Part shown: one piece after another, positions 21,921 through 28,271 of the stretch
How positions within the stretch are numbered: the first letter of the stretch is position 1
Layout of the letters: every line of letters begins with the position of its first letter
Assembly (NCBI GenBank): GCA_964369235.1
Contig: CAYJEQ010000024.1
Location: 1 to 32,095, forward strand
Length of the DNA: 32,095 nucleotides
Reading direction: 5' to 3'
DNA from: CAYJEQ01 sp964369235
GTDB taxonomy: Bacteria > Bacillota > Clostridia > Oscillospirales > Ruminococcaceae
The notes under the pieces: generated by a model
Database searches by the model: none
Told to the model about the DNA's origin: nothing
Seen by the model: only the letters and a program-made list of their open reading frames with translations
Program-made: the position numbers and the translations under genes

Positions 21921-22319
21921 TTACAGCTTAATCTCTATATCCATTATCTCCTTACCTACTAGGTCAATTACCTTCTTAAATCCATCTCGTGATTTAAGCT
22001 TGGTGCCTAGGGAGGTGGGTATAGCAATAATTCTTTCCCTTCCATTATCGTCTATAAAGCTTTGTACTGCTGGTGGATACCCAGCTGCCCACAGTGGAAA
22101 AACCAATACTATATCCCCTGTTGCCTGTGGCTTGTCATATGTTATTGGGGTTGTTTCTTTTTTAGAGGCTTTTGCACCACCTTTAATAAAACCTATCACC
22201 CCATTCCAGTTTTCATTGTCGGTAATAGCTCTAGCTGTGGTGTTATATTCTGCTGCTATCTTCTGGGCTACTGCCTTGCTTCTGCCTGTTCTAGTGTAGT
22301 AGTATACTGTGTATTCCAT
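21921..22319 (-). CDS. Flavodoxin-like protein
   Basis: This 132-aa protein fits a short flavodoxin: VYYYTRTGRSKAVAQKIA is the N-terminal FMN-phosphate loop (T/S-x-T-G-x-T/S pattern), and VLVFPLWAAGYPPAV is the flavin-ring loop, with AIPTSLGTKL later. It would carry electrons for low-potential reactions, perhaps with unnamed partners. Of two in-frame ATGs, 22331 is only 2 nt from the GGGAAGG site, while 22319 has 13 nt spacing and is preferred. It lies 50 bp upstream of the cyclase gene in the same direction. Confidence 0.8.
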   Translation of the reverse strand: MEYTVYYYTRTGRSKAVAQKIAAEYNTTARAITDNENWNGVIGFIKGGAKASKKETTPITYDKPQATGDIVLVFPLWAAGYPPAVQSFIDDNGRERIIAIPTSLGTKLKSRDGFKKVIDLVGKEIMDIEIKL

Positions 22320-22477
22320 AAAAATGTTCATTCCTTCCCTTAAATTTTAGGTGTTATAATTACCCAAAACACAAAACTTATTTTAATTAGTCTTTTTATC
22401 TATTATAAAGGCAAATTTTCAAGTAATCATGTAATATTTGTAAATAAATTCATTTTTCTATAGTTGTGATGTAGGCA

Positions 22478-22527
22478 CTGTTTGAATAAATTCAAACAGG
22501 CAAGTTTTTGCAAGCAAAAACATTGCA
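22478..22527 (+). repeat. Orphan short copy of the repeated leader element
   Basis: A hairpin CTGTTTGAAT/ATTCAAACAG (22478-22499) is followed by GGCAAGTTTTTGCAAGC and AAAAACATTGC (22499-22527), the outer stem of the walJ leader with its internal stems deleted. No ribosome site or start codon follows, so it no longer serves a gene on the plus strand. The rest of 22320-22656 holds a small hairpin (ACTCAG/CTGAGT about 22527-22551), AT-rich sequence, and the terminator at 22616. Confidence 0.5.
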
Positions 22528-22615
22528 ACTCAGTATAAGTTTGAAGCTGAGTGTATCCCCCCTTTGTGGTTTTAAGGGAGATTTTACATAATATAAGCAT
22601 AGACTATATAAAGAC

Positions 22616-22652
22616 AAAAAGTCACTATCATATTTTTCGATAGTGACTTTTT
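22616..22652. terminator. Terminator of the amidase gene
   Basis: AAAAAGTCACTATC (22616-22629) pairs perfectly with GATAGTGACTTTTT (22639-22652). The symmetric A- and T-runs allow function in both directions; on the minus strand it ends the amidase transcript. Confidence 0.85.
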
Positions 22653-22656
22653 AATA

Positions 22657-24429
22657 TTATTTCAGTACCGCTAGAATAGCTTCTCCATAACCAATTGCAG
22701 AGTCATATAACCACTGATCTGTTCTAACCTGATCATAAATCTGTGGATTACTGATAAATTCCATCTCTACAAGAACGCTTGGGCAAGCTGTATACAGCGC
22801 CATTCTAAAAGCTAGCTCCTTAGCCCCTCTGCTATAAGCTCCTGTATTAGAAGATAGGCTGTTTTGTAGAGCAACAGCTAATTCCTTGCTGTTTTCTGTG
22901 TAGCTATATACCTCTAAGCCTTTGGCAGATGGGTAGGTAATACTATTGTAATGAATAGAAATTAGAAAATCTGCTCGGTTTTCCAGCGCTTCTAATGTTC
23001 TATCATTGGAAAATAACTTAACATCGCTATCTCTAGTAAGAGTAACCTCTGCACCCATGTCCTCTAGTACCGTTCTAGCTGCAATAGCTGTTGCTAGGGT
23101 TAGATCACTTTCGTTGGCACCGGTTGCGCCAGAAACACCAATAGCACCTGGATCATATCCACCATGACCTGGATCGATAAATATACTTACTCCCTCTAGT
23201 GGCTTGTCCGGATTAGAGCTAAGCTGTGGTTTGCTTTTTGTCACTAGAACTGTTTCACCGTTATTGTATTCAATAGTATATCCCCACAGCTCACTATTAG
23301 GATTAACCTTAAAATCAATTGTAGTATCCCCATTAGCCTGTGTTACTGTAGCACTTGAGAAAATACTGCTATTAGTTACAGGTAGAGAGGTTAGCCCTGA
23401 GGTATTCATTAAAGTTACCTTTAAGCCACCATCATAACGCTCCATCTTAAAGCCTGGGAAACTGTTAGTATCAAATATAAATTCCTCTACATTATCATAG
23501 GCTTTAAAATCATTACCTCTAATAGTTGTGTTATAGTAGAAATTCCCCTCTAATGGCTGGAAGGCACTTTTACTTACCCAACCGCCCATACTCAGTTTAT
23601 ACATAGTGTTGGTCTGATCTACTACTGTATCCACCATACCTATAGTAAGAACTGTATCAATCCCTGAATAGGTAGAGCTACTATAGTAGTTAGGAGCTGC
23701 ACTTTGATAGTTTTGAACTATAGGCGCAGAGGTGGTGCTAGAGGTAAACATATCACCAGCAGAATAATAGGTTGTGGTTTTACCGTTGTAGGTCATTTTA
23801 TATGTAACACTACCTACATTAGTAGTAGATGCATTAAAGGTAGGCATGGTAGTTTCAGCTGAGAAGTTAGCTGGAACACCAACTACTGCTGTAGCTGCAT
23901 TCTGGGTTAGCTCTACAGTTTTACCGTTTATTGTTGCTACAACTGATGCTCCAGAAGGTGCCACACAGCTAAGGGTTATCTCCCCTCCAGATGGCACATA
24001 GTTGTCAAAGCTAGGAAAGGCTGAGGTTAATGTAGTAGTTGTATATACATCTAACTGAGATGCATTTGATACTCTTGTAATAACTACTTCTGTGGTTTTG
24101 CCATTTTGCGTAGCTGTAATAACATTATTGCCAATAGCTAGATCCACCACAAATCCAAAACTACCAAACTGTCCTCTATCGGTGATTTCAGTATCATTTA
24201 CATATAGTTTATAATTAGGATTTGATGTGCCGTATATATAATAAGTCGCTGAGGTAGTCTTTACATTGGCGTTAGGTGATACTATATTTAGCACCTGTGG
24301 AGAGGATAGGTCTACACCTGTATTTACTACCTCTGCCATGGTTACATCAGCAAAAGCTGTAACACCTCCTGATATAGTCATTAATCCAGCCAAAGTAAGG
24401 GAAAACAGTTTTCTTGAGATATTCTTCAT
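22657..24429 (-). CDS. Secreted N-acetylmuramoyl-L-alanine amidase (Amidase_3) with long N-terminal region
   Basis: This 590-aa secreted enzyme cleaves the amide bond between MurNAc and L-Ala in peptidoglycan. A signal peptide (1-27, ending TAFA) is followed by a beta-rich region with at least one Ig/cadherin-like domain (about 47-120), an SH3-like stretch with GGWVSKSAF (about 282-290), an AMIN-like domain (about 300-400), and the catalytic domain from 415: DPGHGGYDPGA with zinc His422, Glu440 in NESDL, SIHYNS with His493, and VEMEFISN with catalytic Glu555. ATG 24429 follows GGAAAGG. Monocistronic; it may act in cell separation or sporulation. Confidence 0.9.
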   Translation of the reverse strand: MKNISRKLFSLTLAGLMTISGGVTAFADVTMAEVVNTGVDLSSPQVLNIVSPNANVKTTSATYYIYGTSNPNYKLYVNDTEITDRGQFGSFGFVVDLAIGNNVITATQNGKTTEVVITRVSNASQLDVYTTTTLTSAFPSFDNYVPSGGEITLSCVAPSGASVVATINGKTVELTQNAATAVVGVPANFSAETTMPTFNASTTNVGSVTYKMTYNGKTTTYYSAGDMFTSSTTSAPIVQNYQSAAPNYYSSSTYSGIDTVLTIGMVDTVVDQTNTMYKLSMGGWVSKSAFQPLEGNFYYNTTIRGNDFKAYDNVEEFIFDTNSFPGFKMERYDGGLKVTLMNTSGLTSLPVTNSSIFSSATVTQANGDTTIDFKVNPNSELWGYTIEYNNGETVLVTKSKPQLSSNPDKPLEGVSIFIDPGHGGYDPGAIGVSGATGANESDLTLATAIAARTVLEDMGAEVTLTRDSDVKLFSNDRTLEALENRADFLISIHYNSITYPSAKGLEVYSYTENSKELAVALQNSLSSNTGAYSRGAKELAFRMALYTACPSVLVEMEFISNPQIYDQVRTDQWLYDSAIGYGEAILAVLK

Positions 24430-24625
24430 ATTTATTATATTCCTTTCCTGTGTTTATGTATGTAATTTGTATGTAATAATTCTAGTTTCTCTACTATACT
24501 ATTATATACTATTATATAATAAGAGTGTGACAGAATTGTGAATTTATTGCATGTAAATTTAAGGTTACCACAGGAGGAATTTTAGGAAATTCTTATAAAA
24601 ACTCATGTAAAACTTCAATAAACTA

Positions 24626-24656
24626 TTGACTTTTTACTTAAATTAGTATATACTAA
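24626..24656 (+). promoter_or_regulatory. feoAB promoter with overlapping palindromic operator (metalloregulator candidate)
   Basis: TTGACT (24626-24631), a 17-bp spacer and TATACT (24649-24654) form a consensus promoter. The perfect palindrome TTAGTATATACTAA (24643-24656) covers the -10, and a near-copy (TTAGTAAAAACTAA, 25081-25094) lies before feoB. A repressor there would block transcription. For an iron-uptake operon in Bacillota a DtxR/IdeR-type or Fur-type regulator is expected, but the protein cannot be identified from the site alone. Confidence 0.7.
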
Positions 24657-24680
24657 CTTGGTGAAAGATAATTATTTAAC

Positions 24681-24820
24681 ATCTGCCCTATGCAGATTGT
24701 CAGGAAAGGTAAGGTTTGAGGCTTTTCACTGGAAGGAGTGAAATTTTGCTAATGCCAGTTTACTGGCATTGGAAAATCGCCTAAAACATTGCAAACTAAG
24801 AGAAAGGAATGGTCATATAT
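24681..24820 (+). promoter_or_regulatory. Repeated multi-stem leader RNA element, copy 2 (feoA)
   Basis: This leader has ATCTGC/GCAGAT (24681-24697), the outer stem GTTTGAGGC/GCCTAAAAC (24714-24722 with 24779-24787), the inner stem TTTTCACT/AGTGAAA (24723-24743), and a second inner arm in which ATTTT/AAAAT encloses an extra perfect hairpin AATGCCAGT/ACTGGCATT (24751-24770). The extra hairpin replaces a shorter loop in copy 1, so stem formation is kept while sequence changes. It ends in AGAAAGG and the ATGGTCAT linker. Confidence 0.7.
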
Positions 24821-25036
24821 ATGACATTAAAAGACGCCCAGTTTGGCAAAGAATACATAGTGTCATCAATATCCACTGAGGACGAGGAGCTTAACAGCTT
24901 TTTGTTTACGCTTGGTTGCTATACTGGGGAAAAGATTGTAGTAATTTCCAAGATTAGCGGCAACTATGTAGTATCTATTAAAGATGCTAGATATAATATT
25001 GACGCTGAGCTTGCAGAAGCTATTATAATCCAGTAA
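24821..25036 (+). CDS. feoA: Ferrous iron transport protein A (FeoA)
   Basis: This 71-aa cytosolic SH3-fold protein helps FeoB take up Fe2+. It has the compact family layout: an N-terminal MTLKDAQFG, a central LFTLGCYTGEKIVVI corresponding to the family's LxxLGxxxGxxI, and a C-terminal DAELAEAI. The upstream ATG 24809 is only 1-2 nt from AGAAAGG, while ATG 24821 has 13 nt spacing, so I prefer it. It is first in the feo operon behind a palindrome-overlapped promoter and the repeated leader element. Confidence 0.92.
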   Translation: MTLKDAQFGKEYIVSSISTEDEELNSFLFTLGCYTGEKIVVISKISGNYVVSIKDARYNIDAELAEAIIIQ

Positions 25037-25045
25037 GACTATAAC

Positions 25046-25067
25046 ATCACTAGAAATAGTGATTTTT
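25046..25067 (+). terminator. Weak hairpin between feoA and feoB (attenuator-like)
   Basis: ATCACTA (25046-25052) pairs with TAGTGAT (25057-25063) over a GAAA loop, followed by TTTT. The short stem suggests partial termination, which would lower feoB relative to feoA. Confidence 0.45.
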
Positions 25068-25080
25068 ATAGGTCTCTTAG

Positions 25081-25094
25081 TTAGTAAAAACTAA
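25081..25094. promoter_or_regulatory. Second TTAGT-N4-ACTAA site, before feoB
   Basis: TTAGTAAAAACTAA differs from the palindrome over the feo promoter (24643-24656) at two central positions only. It may be an additional repressor site or roadblock, but it lies inside the operon and could also be chance in AT-rich DNA. Confidence 0.35.
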
Positions 25095-25141
25095 TTTTCT
25101 TTACAATCATTACATAATCACGAGAAAGGTAGCACATCAAT

Positions 25142-27142
25142 ATGAGAATAGCACTTACAGGAAACCCCAACAGTGGTAAAACCACACTTTATAACGCCCT
25201 AACAGGCAGAAGCGAGCGAGTAGGTAACTGGGCTGGTGTAACAGTTGATAAGAAAGAAAGCCTACTAAAGAAAAACTACAACACAAATGGCGTAGAGGTT
25301 ATTGCAGTTGACCTTCCAGGGGCATACTCTATGTCGCCTTTTACATCAGAAGAAAGCATTACAAGTGCATATGTTAAGGGTGAAAATCCTGATGTAATCA
25401 TCAATATAGTAGATGCTACTAACCTGAGCAGAAGCCTGTTCTTTACAAGCCAGCTACTAGAGTTAGGTGTGCCTGTGGTGGTTGCTCTTAACAAAGCAGA
25501 CATTAACAGAAAGAAAGAAACTAATATTAATATAGAAGAGCTATCTGCAAAGCTATTATGCCCAGTAATTCCAACTTCCTCCACTGAGGGAGAAGGTTTA
25601 CAGCAGTTAGTAGACGCAGCTATTACAGCTAAAGGCTTAGCTCAAACAGCTCCTTACAACCAGCCTCAGATAGATATATCTGACAAGGCACAGGTAGAAA
25701 AAGCTGACAGAGAGAGATTTACCTTTGTAAATGATATTGTATCAGCAGTAGAAAGCAGAAAGGTAGCTAGTCATACCGAGAGCACCTCCGATAAGCTAGA
25801 TAAAATCCTTGCTGATAAAATACTAGGTATCCCTGTGTTTGTGGCAGTTATGTGGGCAGTGTTCTCTATTTCACAGACTCATGTTGGGCCAGTAATCGCC
25901 GATTACCTAGTTGGCCTAATCGAAGGCTTCCAGGGTGCTGTAGGTGAGTCCATGTCCTCTGCTTCCCCATTCCTATCTGCACTACTTATCGATGGTATCA
26001 TCGGCGGTGTAGGTGCAGTAGTAGGTTTCCTACCACTAGTAATGGTTATGTACTTCCTAATTGCTCTATTAGAGGACTGTGGTTATATGGCAAGAGTTGC
26101 TGTAGTAATGGACAGATTCTTTAAAGTAGTAGGTCTTTCTGGTAAATCCATCATACCTATGGTAATCGGTACAGGTTGTGCAATTCCTGGGGTAATGGCA
26201 AGCCGTACAATCAGAAATGAGAGAGAACGCAGAACAACAGCTATGCTAACTCCATTTATGCCTTGTGGTGCTAAGCTACCAGTTATCGCACTATTTGCTG
26301 GAGTGTTCTTCCAGGACGCTTCTTGGGTTGGTACACTAATGTACTTTGCTGGTATTGCACTGATTTTTATAGGTGCTCTACTTGTTCAGAAAATCACAGG
26401 ACATAAACTTAGAAAATCCTTCTTTATTATGGAGCTTCCAGAATACAAAGTTCCAAGTATTAAAAGAGCTACCCTATCCATGGTAGCCCGCGGTTGGTCC
26501 TTTGTAGTTAAAGCTGCAACAGTTATCCTTGTGTGTAATGCTATAGTACAGATTATGCAGACATTTAACTGGAGCCTACAGATAGTAGAAGAAGGTATGG
26601 AGCACACCTCCATCCTTGCAAGTCTCTCCCACCCATTTGCTCTAGTGCTAATCCCACTAGGTTTTGGTACATGGCAGCTTGCAGCAGCAGCTATTACAGG
26701 CTTTATCGCTAAGGAAAATGTAGTAGGTACACTAGCTGTAGTTTACGGTATTACTAACTTTATCGATACAGAAGAACTTGCTTTAGTAAGTGGCGCTAGT
26801 GAAGTAGCTGCAGTTATAGGCATTACCTCTGTAGCAGCACTATCCTACCTAATGTTTAATCTATTTACGCCTCCTTGTTTTGCCGCTATCGGTGCTATGA
26901 ACTCCGAAATACAGGATAAAAAATGGCTAATGGGTGGTATTGGTCTACAGTTTGCCTTTGCTTATCTAGTTTCATTTGCAGTTTATCAGATTGGTAGTGT
27001 AGCAGTACTGGGAACAGTTGGAGAAGGACTAATCCTAGGGCTGGTTGTATCCGCTCTAATTATACTAGCATTCGTAAGCCTAGTTAAAAAAGGCAATGCT
27101 AAGATTAAAGAATACGCTATAGACAAAAAAGTTACAGCTTAA
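25142..27142 (+). CDS. feoB: Ferrous iron transporter FeoB (GTPase-permease)
   Basis: This 666-aa inner-membrane Fe2+ transporter has a cytosolic G-domain and a multi-helix permease. G-motifs: GNPNSGKT (7-14), the effector T in WAGVTV, DLPG (57-60) and NKAD (117-120). A linker leads to the membrane part from about residue 215, with conserved segments GYMARVAVVMDRF, GTGCAIPGVMASRTI and MLTPFMPCGAKLPV, and later AAITGFIAKENVVGTLAVVYG. The length is normal for clostridial FeoB. ATG 25142 has GAGAAAGG 12 nt upstream. It follows feoA and precedes the small FeoB-associated gene. Confidence 0.95.
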   Translation: MRIALTGNPNSGKTTLYNALTGRSERVGNWAGVTVDKKESLLKKNYNTNGVEVIAVDLPGAYSMSPFTSEESITSAYVKGENPDVIINIVDATNLSRSLFFTSQLLELGVPVVVALNKADINRKKETNINIEELSAKLLCPVIPTSSTEGEGLQQLVDAAITAKGLAQTAPYNQPQIDISDKAQVEKADRERFTFVNDIVSAVESRKVASHTESTSDKLDKILADKILGIPVFVAVMWAVFSISQTHVGPVIADYLVGLIEGFQGAVGESMSSASPFLSALLIDGIIGGVGAVVGFLPLVMVMYFLIALLEDCGYMARVAVVMDRFFKVVGLSGKSIIPMVIGTGCAIPGVMASRTIRNERERRTTAMLTPFMPCGAKLPVIALFAGVFFQDASWVGTLMYFAGIALIFIGALLVQKITGHKLRKSFFIMELPEYKVPSIKRATLSMVARGWSFVVKAATVILVCNAIVQIMQTFNWSLQIVEEGMEHTSILASLSHPFALVLIPLGFGTWQLAAAAITGFIAKENVVGTLAVVYGITNFIDTEELALVSGASEVAAVIGITSVAALSYLMFNLFTPPCFAAIGAMNSEIQDKKWLMGGIGLQFAFAYLVSFAVYQIGSVAVLGTVGEGLILGLVVSALIILAFVSLVKKGNAKIKEYAIDKKVTA

Positions 27143-27196
27143 TATAGGCTTTCTACTTACAGGAAAATCCCTATTATAGAAAGGACGGTTATCATT

Positions 27197-27349
27197 ATGA
27201 CAGATATTATTGTTATTTTAATCATAGCGGTGATTTTAGGTTTGGCTATTGGATATATTGTAAAGGCAAAAAAATCCGGCAATAAGTGCATAGGTTGCCC
27301 TGTAGAAAACAGTTGTAGTGATAAATCCTGTAAAGGCGAAGAACCATAA
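27197..27349 (+). CDS. FeoB-associated Cys-rich membrane protein
   Basis: This is a 50-aa single-pass protein with an N-terminal membrane helix (about residues 4-22, IIVILIIAVILGLAIGYIV) and a short cytosolic or exposed tail with four Cys (CIGCP, then NSC and KSC). This matches the small FeoB-associated Cys-rich family that often follows feoB in Bacillota and may act with it or bind Fe-S or iron (FeoC-like role). ATG 27197 follows AGAAAGG by 12 nt. It lies 54 bp downstream of feoB, and the terminator at 27393 closes the operon. Confidence 0.85.
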   Translation: MTDIIVILIIAVILGLAIGYIVKAKKSGNKCIGCPVENSCSDKSCKGEEP

Positions 27350-27392
27350 GATATTTCTACTTAACTTTTTTCTCCTAATAAGTTTAAATCAA

Positions 27393-27434
27393 AAGAAGCT
27401 ATCACAATGAGAAAATCATCTGTGATAGCTTCTT
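27393..27434. terminator. Terminator of the feo operon
   Basis: AAGAAGCTATCACA (27393-27406) pairs perfectly with TGTGATAGCTTCTT (27421-27434) across a 14-nt loop, followed by ATTG. The stem is strong but the T-run short. Confidence 0.75.
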
Positions 27435-27440
27435 ATTGCG

Positions 27441-27490
27441 TATCTTTATCAATAGTTGGGGTGAAATTCTCTTGGGGCACTATAGAACCC
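27441..27490 (+). repeat. Truncated copy of the GGYTCTATAT hairpin-repeat family
   Basis: TATCAATAGTTGGGGTGAAATTCTC is the middle of the left arm, followed by TTGGGG and then TATAGAACC, which is the family's right tip. The central hairpin is missing, so this looks like a deleted element. Confidence 0.55.
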
Positions 27491-27501
27491 TTATTGTTTA
27501 C

Positions 27502-27530
27502 TTGAAAGAACATCTACAAGGTGATATACT
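27502..27530 (+). promoter_or_regulatory. Sigma-A promoter of the 56-aa protein gene
   Basis: TTGAAA (27502-27507), 17 bp, then TATACT (27525-27530) preceded by TG (27522-27523) gives a strong promoter about 32 bp before the start codon. Confidence 0.7.
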
Positions 27531-27561
27531 GAGAATATACTAAAACACAAAGGAGGATACT

Positions 27562-27732
27562 ATGGGGCCATTTGACTATATACTAGAGAAAATAGAAGGT
27601 GACTACGCCTATCTAAGGCTGATAGATAACCCTAAGGCAGAGCTATTTATGATTGCCTTAACACTACTGCCTTTAGGTGCCGATGTGGGCAGTAAAATCC
27701 ATTACGAAAACATAGAATACACCATAATGTAA
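27562..27732 (+). CDS. 56-aa protein, possible DUF3006-like
   Basis: This is a 56-aa soluble acidic protein with AAAGGAGG 5 nt before ATG and its own consensus promoter, which argues for a real gene. The N-terminal pattern (FDYILEKIEGDYAYLRL) followed by a short loop and a central LLPLGADVGSK resembles small DUF3006-type proteins (RIEGDxAxLE then LPxGxxxG), though I rate this as a loose likeness. Predicted beta-rich. It stands alone between the feo terminator and the hairpin repeats, and no partner is evident. Confidence 0.65.
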   Translation: MGPFDYILEKIEGDYAYLRLIDNPKAELFMIALTLLPLGADVGSKIHYENIEYTIM

Positions 27733-27746
27733 AGTAAAATAATTTT

Positions 27747-27837
27747 GGCTCTATATTAATTGTTGGGGTAAAATTCTGTTGGGGTACTGTCCCTCGCCGA
27801 TGGCGAGGGACAGTACCCCAACATTTGCTCTAGAACC
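27747..27837 (+). repeat. Hairpin-repeat element with a perfect 20-bp stem
   Basis: A left arm GGCTCTATATTAATTGTTGG (27747 on), then GTAAAATT, leads to a perfect 20-bp stem (27779-27798 with 27802-27821, loop GAT) whose arms begin TTGGGGTACTGTCCC. The right tip TCTAGAACC pairs with the left GGCTCTA. The hairpin could also terminate the 56-aa gene, although no T-run follows. Confidence 0.65.
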
Positions 27838-27848
27838 AATATTTTTTA

Positions 27849-27938
27849 GGCTCTTTGATAAATCTTAGGGCAAAATTATATGGGGTGACTTCCCTGTCAG
27901 GCAGACAGGGAAGTCACCCCAATATTTAGTATAGCACC
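27849..27938 (+). repeat. Hairpin-repeat element with a perfect 18-bp stem
   Basis: This is a diverged left arm GGCTCTTTGATAAATCTTAG, then GGCAAAATTATA, and a perfect 18-bp stem (27881-27898 with 27904-27921) whose sequence differs completely from the stem at 27779 apart from the GGGGT/ACCCC base. The right tip is AGCACC. It ends 2 bp before the rhodanese stop codon. Confidence 0.65.
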
Positions 27939-27939
27939 A

Positions 27940-28248
27940 CTATTTCTTACCTAGATTATGGATTACCCAAGCCCCATAGCCACCAATTAGGCTATATGCC
28001 TCATAGCCATCTTCTAGCATTGCAAGGGCAACTTTTTGGCTGGAGATACCAGCATAACAGGAAAAAACAATCTTCTTATCTCTGTACTCCTCTAAATCTT
28101 CACTATTAACCTGTGTTCGTGGAATATTTATAGCATTTTCCAGAGGGCCTTTATTAAAATCCTCTGGGTTTCTTATGTCTACTAGCTGATACTCCTCTGG
28201 TGATAGCTTTTTTAAATCCTTAATGGATATTTCAAAATCCTTTGCCAT
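27940..28248 (-). CDS. Single-domain rhodanese-like protein
   Basis: This 102-aa single rhodanese domain has the active-site loop CYAGISS with Cys64, preceded by QLVDIRNPEDF and the NIPRTQV segment. Such proteins carry a persulfide on the Cys and pass sulfur to acceptors such as cyanide, thiols or biosynthetic enzymes. ATG 28248 follows GAAAGG with the linker AAGGTCATAAGT before it. It is 23 bp downstream of cobB and probably cotranscribed, but a functional link to cobalamin synthesis is not established. Confidence 0.88.
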   Translation of the reverse strand: MAKDFEISIKDLKKLSPEEYQLVDIRNPEDFNKGPLENAINIPRTQVNSEDLEEYRDKKIVFSCYAGISSQKVALAMLEDGYEAYSLIGGYGAWVIHNLGKK

Positions 28249-28271
28249 ACTTATGACCTTCCTTTCAAATA

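Noticed and set aside
21907..22299. Plus-strand open frame of 130 codons
   Set aside because: It is antisense to the flavodoxin-like gene, whose FMN-binding loops are clear.
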